The notes under the pieces are model-generated. The model was given only the letters and a program-made list of their open reading frames with translations, ran no database searches and had not been told where the DNA came from. From Erysipelotrichales bacterium (GTDB lineage Bacteria > Bacillota_I > Bacilli_A > Erysipelotrichales > Erysipelotrichaceae), in assembly GCA_910575705.1 (NCBI GenBank), contig CAJTFG010000001.1, positions 824,258-888,257 on the forward strand: a stretch of DNA of 64,000 nt, written 5' to 3'. Both the position numbers and the translations under genes were made by a program. Positions 8,890-16,583 of this stretch are shown here, piece after piece (within the stretch, counting starts at the first letter, position 1; the number at the start of each line of letters is the position of its first letter).

Positions 8890-9706
8890 TATTGCGTTAG
8901 GCAGATACCTGCCCTTAGATTCTGTCATTCACCGTATGGATCCGCGGGCTAAGATCGGTGCTATGCTGTTGCTGATGATCGCTATATTTATTCCGGCTGG
9001 CTATACCGGATATATGGTCATTGGCGTTGCGGTCGTATTGGCAGCCTTATTGGCAAAGTTGAAATTTAGTTTTTTATGGCGTTCGATGAAACCGATGTTA
9101 TTTATGTTGGTATTTTTGTTGATCATCAATATCTTGATCGTCAAGGAAGGCTTTGTGATCTTGCAAATCGGTAGTTTTGCGGTTTACAGCGAAGCGATTA
9201 TGCAAACTTTATATATCGTTATTCGACTGATGCTGATGATCATGATCACAACGATTCTTACAGCGACGACAAAACCTCTTGATCTTACATTGGGAATTGA
9301 AGATCTTTTAAAACCATTTCAGGTGATTCATGTACCTTCGCATGAAATTGCTATGATCATTTCTTTGGCTTTGCGTTTTATTCCGACTTTGATCGAAGAA
9401 ACACAGAGGATCATGAAAGCGCAGGCTTCCCGTGGTGTCGACATGGAGGAAGGATCATTGAAAGAGAAAGTCATGGGGATCTTATCCTTGATCGTGCCTC
9501 TGTTCGTTTCTGCTTTTCAGCGTGCGGATGAGCTTGCGAATGCTATGGAGGCGCGCGGATATATTCCGAATAAAAAAAGAACACGGTATAAGCAGCTGAA
9601 AATGGCAGGGAAGGATTATATTCTTTTACTGATATCCGTTTGTATTTTGGCTTTTATGATCAGTATCCAACTGGATATTCTGCCGTTTACGGTGGATTGG
9701 ATATGA
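8882..9706 (+). CDS. ecfT: ECF transporter transmembrane component EcfT
   Basis: A 274-residue integral membrane scaffold that docks the EcfA1A2 ATPases and recruits S components. It has five to six hydrophobic segments and the two Ala/Ser-Arg-Gly coupling motifs, QASRGVD and MEARGY, in the long cytoplasmic helices. The start overlaps ecfA2 by 8 bases. Two S components without their own ECF genes occur later in this window (16580 and 18868), which fits a shared module. Confidence 0.94.
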   Translation: MNNIALGRYLPLDSVIHRMDPRAKIGAMLLLMIAIFIPAGYTGYMVIGVAVVLAALLAKLKFSFLWRSMKPMLFMLVFLLIINILIVKEGFVILQIGSFAVYSEAIMQTLYIVIRLMLMIMITTILTATTKPLDLTLGIEDLLKPFQVIHVPSHEIAMIISLALRFIPTLIEETQRIMKAQASRGVDMEEGSLKEKVMGILSLIVPLFVSAFQRADELANAMEARGYIPNKKRTRYKQLKMAGKDYILLLISVCILAFMISIQLDILPFTVDWI

Positions 9707-10449
9707 GATATAAAGCCATAGTAAGTTATGATGGAAGCCGTTATATCGGCTGGCAGAAGCAGCCAAAACCGAATACGATTCAGGAGACGATCGAGAAGGC
9801 GCTTTTGTCTATGCACCATCACCCGGTCAGCATTACCGCCAGCGGCAGAACGGATACAGGAGTACATGCGGTAGCACAGGTATTTCATTTTGACAGTGAG
9901 ATGATGATTGACAGTGAGCATTGGCAGCGGGCGTTGAATGCACTTCTGCCTAAAGATATCCGTATTCAGCGGGTGGATGTGGCCGCTGATGATTTTCATG
10001 CGCGCTTTGATGTCGTCAGCAAGCGGTATGATTATCTGGTAACGGATCAGATGAAAAATCCTTTTTTGGAGAATTATATGGCAAAAGTACGCCATTGTTT
10101 GGATGTGGAGTATATGAGAGAGTGTGCACAGGTCTTTGTCGGCACACATGATTTCACAACATTTACGAGCAATAAGATCGATTCCCGCAAAGATCGCGTA
10201 AAGACGATCAGCCGTATAGAACTCATTCAGGAAGATGGATATCTTCGAATGGTTTTTATCGGCAGCGGTTTTTTGCGCTATATGGTAAGGATGCTGGCGC
10301 AAACGCTTATAGAAGCCGGAAAACATAAGATATCAAAAGAGGAGATCCAATATATGCTGGATGGCAGAAGCAAGCATTTATGCCGTTATAAGGCTGTGGC
10401 AAACGGGTTGTATTTAATGGAAGTGTACTATGGAGGTAAGCGGGAATGA
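9703..10449 (+). CDS. truA: tRNA pseudouridine(38-40) synthase TruA
   Basis: A 248-residue pseudouridine synthase acting on the anticodon arm of tRNAs. The catalytic aspartate lies in ASGRTDTGVHA; other family motifs are YDGSRYIGWQKQP near the N terminus and GSGFLRYMVRML near the C terminus. The ATG at 9703 overlaps the ecfT stop (ATGA). The ecfA-ecfT-truA order is conserved across Firmicutes and often continues to rplM-rpsI, as here. Confidence 0.95.
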   Translation: MRYKAIVSYDGSRYIGWQKQPKPNTIQETIEKALLSMHHHPVSITASGRTDTGVHAVAQVFHFDSEMMIDSEHWQRALNALLPKDIRIQRVDVAADDFHARFDVVSKRYDYLVTDQMKNPFLENYMAKVRHCLDVEYMRECAQVFVGTHDFTTFTSNKIDSRKDRVKTISRIELIQEDGYLRMVFIGSGFLRYMVRMLAQTLIEAGKHKISKEEIQYMLDGRSKHLCRYKAVANGLYLMEVYYGGKRE

Positions 10450-11234
10450 AAGCGAATTATCATACGCATACACAGCGCTGTATGCATGCGATCGGAAACG
10501 ATGAGGAATATGTACTGAGTGCTATCAAAGCCGGCTTTGATGAATTGGGATTTTCTGATCACAGTCCATGGAAGTATGATACGAATTTTGTTTCCGGTAT
10601 GCGGATGCCGCTTTCGCAGTTTGATGATTATTATGAGAGCATTTCTCATTTGAAGGAAAAATATGCCGATAAGATATCCGTTAAGATCGGATTGGAATGT
10701 GAGTATTTTGAAAAGTATATGCCTTGGTTAGAGAACTTTATTCAAGAGAAGAAGCTGGATTATATTATTTTTGGGAATCATTATTATCAAAGTGACGAAC
10801 ATGGCATTTATTATGGACGAGCTGTTCGTCAAGAGCGGTATATGAAAGCTTACGTGGATGATTGTATTGCGGGGATGAAGACGGGACTGTATTCTTATCT
10901 GGCACATCCGGATCTGTTTATGCGCTGTTATGATCGTTGGAATGATTATCTACAAAGCGAGAGTTACCGTTTATGTAAAGCGGCAAAGGAGCTGAATGTT
11001 CCTTTGGAATATAATTTGGCAGGTGCTTTGTATAACGAATGCTATGGAACGAAAAACGGATATCCGAATATTGATTTTTTCAAGGTCGCGGCAGAGATCG
11101 GAAATGATGTTATCATCGGTCTGGATGCGCATGATAACGAGGATATCGAAAAAGAATGGTATTATGAGGACGCTGTTCGCGTATTGGATGACTTGGGGAT
11201 CCACAGGATCGATACGATCCGCTTTTTGAGGTAA
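10446..11234 (+). CDS. PHP-family histidinol-phosphatase-like hydrolase
   Basis: A 262-residue metal-dependent PHP phosphoesterase. It begins MKANYHTHTQRCMHA with the HxH metal motif, followed by GFSDHSPWKY, GLECEYF, GNHYY and a C-terminal GLDAHDNED. These match the HisK/HisJ subgroup that dephosphorylates histidinol phosphate. No other histidine biosynthesis gene is in the window, so the substrate is uncertain and it may act on another sugar or nucleotide phosphate. The ATG overlaps the truA stop (ATGA), with GGAGG upstream. Confidence 0.8.
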   Translation: MKANYHTHTQRCMHAIGNDEEYVLSAIKAGFDELGFSDHSPWKYDTNFVSGMRMPLSQFDDYYESISHLKEKYADKISVKIGLECEYFEKYMPWLENFIQEKKLDYIIFGNHYYQSDEHGIYYGRAVRQERYMKAYVDDCIAGMKTGLYSYLAHPDLFMRCYDRWNDYLQSESYRLCKAAKELNVPLEYNLAGALYNECYGTKNGYPNIDFFKVAAEIGNDVIIGLDAHDNEDIEKEWYYEDAVRVLDDLGIHRIDTIRFLR

Positions 11235-11262
11235 TATTTCATCATAAAAATGCATGTTTATA

Positions 11263-11291
11263 TTGACTTATGATGAATTTAAAGATAAACT
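11263..11291 (+). promoter_or_regulatory. promoter of rplM-rpsI
   Basis: TTGACT at 11263-11268, 17-base spacer, TAAACT at 11286-11291. It gives a leader of about 50 bases before rplM. Confidence 0.65.
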
Positions 11292-11297
11292 ATTAAA

Positions 11298-11350
11298 TAG
11301 GCACTTATGCCTTTGTAGCCCCGGAAACTACATTGGAAAGGAACTATATT
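11298..11350 (+). ncRNA. probable L13 leader (ribosomal protein autoregulatory RNA)
   Basis: The short untranslated leader contains a hairpin AGGCA..TGCCT and a second stem TGTAG / CTACA enclosing CCCCGGAAA. The ribosome binding site GGAAAGGA follows directly. Firmicutes rplM is known to carry such an autoregulatory leader. The call rests on position and the two stems; a covariance-model hit would settle it. Confidence 0.5.
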
Positions 11351-11788
11351 ATGCGCCAAACTACATTTATTAAGCCTGCAGAAGTTGAACGTACATGGTA
11401 TGTTGTCGATGGAACAGGAAAAACGCTGGGTCGTTTAGCTACGGAAGTGGCAGCGGTATTGCGCGGTAAGAATAAGCCGACGTTTACACCGAATGTTGAT
11501 TGCGGAGATTATGTGATCGTTATCAATGCTGATAAGATCGAACTGACAGGAAACAAATGGGATGGAAAGAAGTACTATAACCATTCTGGATATGCCGGTG
11601 GTCTTCGTGTACGCAGTGCTCGTACGATGAAGGAGAACTATACGGTAGAGTGGGTAGAAAGAGCTATTCACGGAATGCTTCCGCATACAAAGCTGGGCGA
11701 TGTACAGCGTAAGCATCTGTTTGTTTATGAAGGCAGTGAACATCCTCATACTGCGCAGAAGCCAGTTGTGATGGAAATTAAAGGATAG
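11351..11788 (+). CDS. rplM: 50S ribosomal protein L13
   Basis: A 145-residue early-assembly protein of the large subunit. It starts [20 protein letters not shown] and contains [20 protein letters not shown], the [13 protein letters not shown] segment and GMLPHTKLG. The ATG at 11351 is chosen because GGAAAGGA lies about nine bases upstream; the in-frame TTG at 11333 would sit in the leader hairpins. It forms a two-gene operon with rpsI. Confidence 0.97.
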   Translation: MRQTTFIKPAEVERTWYVVDGTGKTLGRLATEVAAVLRGKNKPTFTPNVDCGDYVIVINADKIELTGNKWDGKKYYNHSGYAGGLRVRSARTMKENYTVEWVERAIHGMLPHTKLGDVQRKHLFVYEGSEHPHTAQKPVVMEIKG

Positions 11789-11800
11789 GAGGAATAAAAG

Positions 11801-12202
11801 ATGGCAAAGAAAACTACCGTAACCTATAATGGAACAGGACGCCGTAAGACTTCCGTTGCTCGTGTTTTTATGACTCCAGGAAAGGGTAATATTGTTGTTA
11901 ATGGTAAGACATTGGAAGAATATTTACCGCTTGAAACATTGAGAATGGTCGTTCGTTCACCGTTGGAATTGACGGAAACCCTTAACCAGTTTGATATTAA
12001 GATCAATGTAAAAGGTGGAGGATATACAGGTCAGGCCGGTGCTATGCGTCATGGCATCACTCGTGCTTTGATGGAAGCATCCTCTGATTACCGTCCTGCA
12101 TTGAAGGCAGCTGGATTTGTAACGCGTGATCCGCGTGCGAAGGAACGTAAGAAGTACGGTTTGAAGGCTGCACGTCGTGCACCGCAGTTCTCAAAACGTT
12201 AA
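11801..12202 (+). CDS. rpsI: 30S ribosomal protein S9
   Basis: A 133-residue S9 protein with [14 protein letters not shown] near the N terminus and the RNA-binding tail [19 protein letters not shown], whose last arginine reaches the P-site tRNA anticodon. AGGAGG is eight bases upstream and rplM ends 12 bases before. It is followed by a bipartite terminator hairpin. Confidence 0.97.
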   Translation: MAKKTTVTYNGTGRRKTSVARVFMTPGKGNIVVNGKTLEEYLPLETLRMVVRSPLELTETLNQFDIKINVKGGGYTGQAGAMRHGITRALMEASSDYRPALKAAGFVTRDPRAKERKKYGLKAARRAPQFSKR

Positions 12203-12231
12203 TTTATTTGTTTATTCAGAGAAATGCAAAG

Positions 12232-12288
12232 AAACTCAAATCAACCAAAGTCGCTATTTATCGGCTTTTACTCGATTTGAGTTTTTTT
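12232..12288 (+). terminator. long bipartite terminator after rpsI
   Basis: Outer 11-bp stem AAACTCAAATC / GATTTGAGTTT followed by T7, with an inner stem AAAGTCG / CGGCTTT in the loop. Confidence 0.85.
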
Positions 12289-12390
12289 CTGTTTACATAA
12301 AATAAAAGTGGTATGCAACATATATGCGACAAGTATGCAGCAAAGTTCTCACCACATATTCTCAAATATGCAACACAAAATAAAAATGAC

Positions 12391-12942
12391 TCAATGCGAG
12401 CCAGTCCATTCATTCATTTTTTCTTCTAGTAGATCATAGTTACAATAAGCGAATTTAATATGTTTAGTTTTCTTTTGTTGATTGATGATACTTTTTGTTT
12501 TATTGAAAATAGTGTCTTTCTTTTTCTTACAAAATTCGTATTCTTTGGCAAGTAAATCTCGATCTTTGTGTGTTCTTATATCTATTTTATGATAGCATCC
12601 TTCAGCAACAGGAATTGCTTTTCTTAAATCTACAACAGATAATAATTTTTTGATTTCTCCATTATCCATTCTTTTGATTATATCTTTCTTATGTATTTCT
12701 GATTGCTCAATATTTTCATAAATAACTAAATAATCGATTTCAGTATTCTTTAGTTTTAGATGTTTGGGTTTTGCTGAAGTCAAAGGAACAAAATAAGGAG
12801 TTGAATCATTATAAATGATAGTACTTACATAAGGTTTATTTTCATAATCATGTCGTTCTTTACTAAAATATACCTTTGTATCAAAAGAGTATAAATATTT
12901 GATATAGTCTATATCAATCGTATAAAAATGCACCTTAATCAC
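12391..12942 (-). CDS. toxN: ToxN/AbiQ-family endoribonuclease toxin (type III toxin-antitoxin)
   Basis: A 183-residue protein that matches ToxN along its length. It has an N-terminal HFYTIDIDYIKYLYSFDTKV, then YFVPLTSAKPKH (the family's APLTSPKxxH motif), VDLRKAIPV, and a C-terminal YCNYDLLEEKMNEW. Known members cut RNA at A-rich sites and are held inactive by a repeated pseudoknot RNA encoded just upstream. The GTG at 12942 is preceded by GGGAAAGGG; an ATG further upstream would lie inside the terminator hairpin. A second GTG at 12933 is a possible start. A promoter, short RNA and terminator precede it in the canonical order. Confidence 0.9.
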   Translation of the reverse strand: MIKVHFYTIDIDYIKYLYSFDTKVYFSKERHDYENKPYVSTIIYNDSTPYFVPLTSAKPKHLKLKNTEIDYLVIYENIEQSEIHKKDIIKRMDNGEIKKLLSVVDLRKAIPVAEGCYHKIDIRTHKDRDLLAKEYEFCKKKKDTIFNKTKSIINQQKKTKHIKFAYCNYDLLEEKMNEWTGSH

Positions 12943-12957
12943 ACGCCCTTTCCCAAT

Positions 12958-12986
12958 AAAATAAAAGGAAGGATTTGCATCCTTCC
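12958..12986 (-). terminator. terminator between antitoxin RNA and toxN
   Basis: Perfect 8-bp stem GGAAGGAT / ATCCTTCC with a GCAA loop, followed on the minus strand by TTTTATTTTATT. In type III systems this leaky terminator sets the antitoxin-to-toxin transcript ratio. Confidence 0.88.
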
Positions 12987-13047
12987 ACACTTTAACGTCC
13001 TACACTTATGGGGGTAGGAGCCATACTGTTTTGGTATTTCTACCTTC
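12987..13047 (-). ncRNA. toxI: candidate type III antitoxin RNA (ToxI-like)
   Basis: About 60 bases between the minus-strand promoter and the terminator ahead of toxN, exactly where the antitoxin RNA is expected. It has a small hairpin GGTAgaaaTACC and a stem CCTAC / GTAGG. Related segments (GTAGAAATACC.. and GTAGGACGTTAAAG..) hint at a degenerate repeat. I cannot see a clean tandem repeat of the usual 34-48 bases, so only one to two units are present at most. Confidence 0.6.
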
Positions 13048-13053
13048 GGCCAT

Positions 13054-13081
13054 ATTATACAGTATATTCAATTTTAGTAAA
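13054..13081 (-). promoter_or_regulatory. promoter of the toxI-toxN locus
   Basis: On the minus strand: TTTACT (13081-13076), 16-base spacer, TATAAT (13059-13054). It overlaps the start of the jetD remnant on the other strand. Confidence 0.75.
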
Positions 13082-13549
13082 TATATTCGAGATTATTTTA
13101 TTAGATAAAATAAAAGCTATAATTGTAAATGGAGATAAAGTGATGATAATAGAAAACAAAACATCATTTCTAAGAATGAATAATGGTGATTGATTTATTT
13201 GGGTGGATTTGCTACTAAACCTCAAATAGCATTTATTAAGAAATTGATAAGTGCTAATCCCGATAAAGAATATCTTCATTTTGGCGGCATTGATGCAGGT
13301 GGTTTTTGGATCCATAAAAAACTATGTGAACAAACGAATCATTTTTTTGGTTTATTTCATATGAGTGAAAATGATTTGAAAAATACAAATTATTCATACT
13401 GTTTGAAAGGCTTATCAGAAAATGATGTTAAAAGATTGAATTCTTTAAAAACTATAAATGAATATTCAGACTGTATAACTTACATGATTAAATTCAATAA
13501 GAAACTCGAACAAGAAATAGTAAGCTATAATCTAAAAAAAGTAAGTTAA
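13082..13549 (+). pseudogene. C-terminal remnant of Wadjet nuclease subunit JetD, frameshifted
   Basis: Two overlapping frames together give a JetD (DUF2220) C-terminal domain: IKAIIVNGDKVMIIENKTSF in the first, then IYLGGFATKPQIAFIKKL, PDKEYLHFGGIDAGGFWIH, GLSENDVKRLNSL and KLEQEIVSY in the second. One missing T near 13190 (GGTGATTGATT instead of GGTGATTTGATT) separates them. The Toprim aspartate of the usual HFGDIDxGG is glycine here. The N-terminal half and the jetABC genes are absent. The 5' break coincides with the promoter of the toxin-antitoxin locus, suggesting replacement of a Wadjet operon. Confidence 0.8.
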
Positions 13550-13871
13550 AGAAATGAATGAAAATACAGATAGGTAGAGTAAATTTTTCAGGTTTTGTGA
13601 TGATTTTATAATTAAATAAGAGTAAAGCTTTGACGTAAAATTAAAGAAACATTTGGGCCTTGTGAAAAGTTTATACCGGCAAACAGCTATATTCTTTTTT
13701 TAGTCGATATGTTATAATATAAAAAATCATAAGAATTTAAACCTAATGATACTTTATCCATATAAAGAATTGTTAAAAATGAATCATGTTATGAATGTAT
13801 CTTATTTCTCTTGACTTATTAGCATTGCATCATTTTAAACGGCTAATCAAATGTAAAAAGGAGGAATTAGC
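13550..13871. other. intergenic region with a promoter for the downstream small gene
   Basis: A 320-base A+T-rich stretch without a convincing reading frame. A promoter TTGACT (13811-13816), 17-base spacer, TTTAAA (13834-13839) can serve the gene at 13872. Apart from a TATAAT-like motif near 13710, I see nothing else. Confidence 0.5.
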
Positions 13872-14162
13872 ATGAAAAAAATGAGAATTGTTTATATGAT
13901 CTACCTATTATTGTTATTGGGAGTATGCGCCTTATGTGTGACCGATGTGTTGGATAAAAACATGGTCATTACCGTTGATGTTCTCTTGATTGCAGTTATA
14001 TTTTTTTGCTGCAGCAGTATATTTTATGTTCCGAGAAATATGGATCATGGTGTATTTCTTGAAAACAAGCAGGAAATGAAAAGCGACCCTATTTTATGGA
14101 AAGAAATGCTTTTTTTGGAAACCCCGCTTGTCATAGGATTACTTGTATTACTGTTGTCATAA
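13872..14162 (+). CDS. small membrane protein of unknown function
   Basis: A 96-residue protein with three hydrophobic segments (about 6-26, 33-54 and 78-96) and a short polar loop containing NMDHGVFLENKQEMKSDPILWKEM. I do not recognise a family. AAGGAGG is eight bases upstream and a promoter lies at 13811-13839, so expression is likely. The neighbours (jetD remnant upstream, FemX-like gene downstream) give no functional clue. Confidence 0.7.
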   Translation: MKKMRIVYMIYLLLLLGVCALCVTDVLDKNMVITVDVLLIAVIFFCCSSIFYVPRNMDHGVFLENKQEMKSDPILWKEMLFLETPLVIGLLVLLLS

Positions 14163-14417
14163 AATCGATCGATTCTTCGTTGAAGGTAGGATGTGCGATT
14201 AATCTAGACTATATGCGTATTTATAGATATCTTGATCCATAGTTATGATCATATATTTTAATAAGTTATGGATCATGAAAAAGCGGATCCGATGGTTGTA
14301 TTTGCATGTTCTGTATCTCAATTCGAAACTAACGTATGAAAATGATGCTTAAACTGTATAAACATGATATAATAATCAAATATAAGATATTGTTTTATAA
14401 TGTTTGGAGATTTTACT

Positions 14418-15626
14418 ATGTATCAATTTACTATCAATATTCCGGCTGCTCAGCACGATGAATTCGTATCGGGTCATGCGTTAAGCAATTTGCTTCAGTC
14501 TTCCGCATGGGCAAACGTAAAAGAGAATTGGAATCATGAAATTGTCGGTGTATATGAAGACGGGCATTTGGTGGCGTCTGCATCCGTCTTGATTAAACAG
14601 CTTCCGCTTGGATTTACCATGATGTATATTCCCCGCGGTCCTATTATGGATTATGAAAATGAAGCGCTGGTGATTTATTTCTTTCGGGAATTAAGAAAAT
14701 GGGCAAAAAAGCATCGTTGTTTATTTGCGAAAATGGATCCGGGCATTCATGTGAACGACTATAAAATGGAAGAACAAAATACAGACTATTATCCTTCCTG
14801 TAATACGATTTTACACAATATGAAAAAAGCGGGCTGCCTTCATCAGGGATTTACTAAATACATTGAAGAAAGTATTCAGGCGCGATATCAGGCGAACGTG
14901 TATCAGTGTGAAGATTTTGACGCCTCTTTGCCTAGACATACACGTCGTTTGATCAGAGACGCTTTAAAACGCGATGTCGAGATCGTAAAGGTCGATAAAG
15001 AAAGAGTGCAGGAATTTGCGGATGTGGTCTCCCTTACTGAAAAACGCAAGCAGGTAAGTCTTAGAAACCGAGATTATTTCGTGCAGCTGATGGATATTTA
15101 TAAAGAGGACTGTTACTTATTCTTGGCGCAGATCAATGTGGAAAAGACATTAGCGAGGTTAAGAGATCAGCAGGAGGAAAACGATAAGGAACTCGCACAG
15201 CTGAAAGAAGGAGCGCCTAAAAAGCTGCGTCGTTTACAGGATATTAAAAAAGCATTGGAAAAAGATATTGAGGCTATGAGCGAATTTGTTCAGCAATGTC
15301 AGGGAGATACCGTCATTGCCGGTATTTTGTCCATTAAGTTTGGAACTACCTTGGAAATGCTATATGCGGGAATGGATGATACTTTTAAAAAATTCATGCC
15401 GCAGTATTATCTGTATACGGAAACGATGAAATATGCGTTTGCCCATGGATGTAGCTATGCCAATATGGGTGGAGTGGAAGGATCATTGGACGATGGATTA
15501 TCAAAGTTCAAATCTAATTTTAATCCGTATATCAATGAATTTATCGGCGAATTTGATCTGCCTGTAAACCGTTTCCTTTATCATGCCAGCATGAAAGCAT
15601 ACAAGATCCGAAAGAAAATTCATTAA
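14418..15626 (+). CDS. FemAB/FemX-family aminoacyltransferase (peptidoglycan interpeptide bridge)
   Basis: A 402-residue member of the FemABX family, which adds amino acids from aminoacyl-tRNA to the lysine side chain of lipid II. Two GNAT-like halves are visible: LLQSSAWANVKENW and YIPRGPIMDY in the first, YLYTETMKYAFAHGCSYANMGG and KSNFNPYINEFIGEFDLPV in the second. A charged coiled-coil arm at about residues 240-295 (DQQEENDKELAQLKEG..) is the tRNA-synthetase-like helical insertion. The ATG at 14418 has GGAGA seven bases upstream. A TATAAT at 14368-14373 is a likely -10. Confidence 0.88.
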   Translation: MYQFTINIPAAQHDEFVSGHALSNLLQSSAWANVKENWNHEIVGVYEDGHLVASASVLIKQLPLGFTMMYIPRGPIMDYENEALVIYFFRELRKWAKKHRCLFAKMDPGIHVNDYKMEEQNTDYYPSCNTILHNMKKAGCLHQGFTKYIEESIQARYQANVYQCEDFDASLPRHTRRLIRDALKRDVEIVKVDKERVQEFADVVSLTEKRKQVSLRNRDYFVQLMDIYKEDCYLFLAQINVEKTLARLRDQQEENDKELAQLKEGAPKKLRRLQDIKKALEKDIEAMSEFVQQCQGDTVIAGILSIKFGTTLEMLYAGMDDTFKKFMPQYYLYTETMKYAFAHGCSYANMGGVEGSLDDGLSKFKSNFNPYINEFIGEFDLPVNRFLYHASMKAYKIRKKIH

Positions 15627-15634
15627 AAAAGAGG

Positions 15635-15686
15635 AAAGATACCTTTTATATGGCGGTATACAGCGCTGAGAAGGGTATCTTTTTTT
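15635..15686 (+). terminator. intrinsic terminator after the FemX-like gene
   Basis: AAAGATACC at 15635 pairs with GGTATCTTT ending at 15682, followed by T residues; the loop is about 30 bases. Confidence 0.75.
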
Positions 15687-15794
15687 ATGAAATAACCAAG
15701 AACGACACATTGTATAAACAAGTAAAAAAACATCTGTCATGCAGAATAGTAATAAAAATAGCAGGATTAGGAAGTTCTGCAGCAGAAATTTCTA

Positions 15795-15823
15795 TAGACA
15801 GGATTTCGCTGTCTCTTTATAAT
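15795..15823 (+). promoter_or_regulatory. promoter of the cobalamin-riboswitch operon
   Basis: TAGACA at 15795-15800, 17-base spacer, TATAAT at 15818-15823, about 25 bases before the riboswitch aptamer. Confidence 0.85.
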
Positions 15824-15848
15824 AAAGGCGAATAAATGAAAATAAAGT

Positions 15849-16037
15849 ATAGCAGGTGTATGAGAATACCGAACAAGGAATGGAAGCGAACATCTTCAGC
15901 TGCCCCAGCAACCGTGATACGGACGAAATTCAATAGCCATTGTACCGTTATGGTATGAGAAGGAGAAGAGTAGGATGAAGTTAAGCCGGGAGACTTACCT
16001 GTTATACAAACAGAGTTTTCTGCTGGGTGTAGGAAAT
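15849..16037 (+). ncRNA. cobalamin riboswitch
   Basis: The aptamer shows the class landmarks in order: AGCAGGTG (15851), AGCTGCCCCAGCAACCGTGA (from 15898), TAGCCATTG (about 15934) and the B12 box AGCCGGGAGACTTACCT (15984-16000). The outer stem TATAGCAGGT / ACCTGTTATA closes it. Downstream, TTTTCT / AGGAAA forms a hairpin with loop GCTGGGTGT (16016-16036), and GCTGGG is the exact complement of CCCAGC in the L5 loop. This is the known kissing-loop switch. A U-rich stretch follows. The riboswitch precedes a PduO-like gene. Confidence 0.93.
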
Positions 16038-16091
16038 ATAATTTTTTTATGTATTTTCTGCTCACTGGTATAGGGAAAGTGAGGTTGAAAG

Positions 16092-16583
16092 ATGAGTTCT
16101 GTGTATTGTGCATATCCTTTTTTGAAGGAAGAAAGTCATATGTGTGATTATGAGATCGCAACGGATCGCTTGGCATCGATGCTATCGATGGCCAGACATC
16201 ATGTTCATCATATTTCACAGGATGTATTGCTTCAGTTGATAGAAATGATCTATCATGCAAATGGATCCATTCGCGGCAATTGTGCGATCGGAACATCAGA
16301 TTTAGAAAAACTGCAATCCTTTTATACACGTTACTATGTTTCTCTGGATCGCTTTGTTTTGCCCGATGGCTGCATCGGAGCCAGCTATCTGCATGTTCTT
16401 CGTGCAGAAACGAAAGCGATCATTCGCATCATGTATCAGATACAGCGTGAGGGAGTAAAGATCGAGAGCTGTTTGTTTGAATTTATGAATTTGTTATCCA
16501 ATACGTTCTTTATGATGTGTTTGTATGAGAATGCGCAAAACGGGACGAAGGAAAAAGAATTTAAAAGCAGGTCTTATGTATGA
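16092..16583 (+). CDS. PduO-type cobalamin adenosyltransferase-like protein
   Basis: A 163-residue helical protein. The segment FVLPDGCIGASYLHVLRAETKAI, then LFEFMNLLSNTFFMMCLYEN, matches the C-terminal helices of PduO-type ATP:cob(I)alamin adenosyltransferases (usual form LPGG..AA.LH.AR...RRAER and LN.LSD.LF...R). The N-terminal ATP-binding TRTGDxGxT loop is missing and the usual Arg-rich helix is altered, so it may bind corrinoid without adenosylating it. It is first in the riboswitch-controlled operon. The ATG at 16092 has GAGGTTGAAAG upstream; the next in-frame ATG is at 16140. Confidence 0.65.
   Translation: MSSVYCAYPFLKEESHMCDYEIATDRLASMLSMARHHVHHISQDVLLQLIEMIYHANGSIRGNCAIGTSDLEKLQSFYTRYYVSLDRFVLPDGCIGASYLHVLRAETKAIIRIMYQIQREGVKIESCLFEFMNLLSNTFFMMCLYENAQNGTKEKEFKSRSYV

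Noticed and set aside
15650..15835. A 61-codon plus-strand open frame before the cobalamin riboswitch
   Set aside because: It overlaps a terminator hairpin and the riboswitch promoter and has no ribosome binding site.
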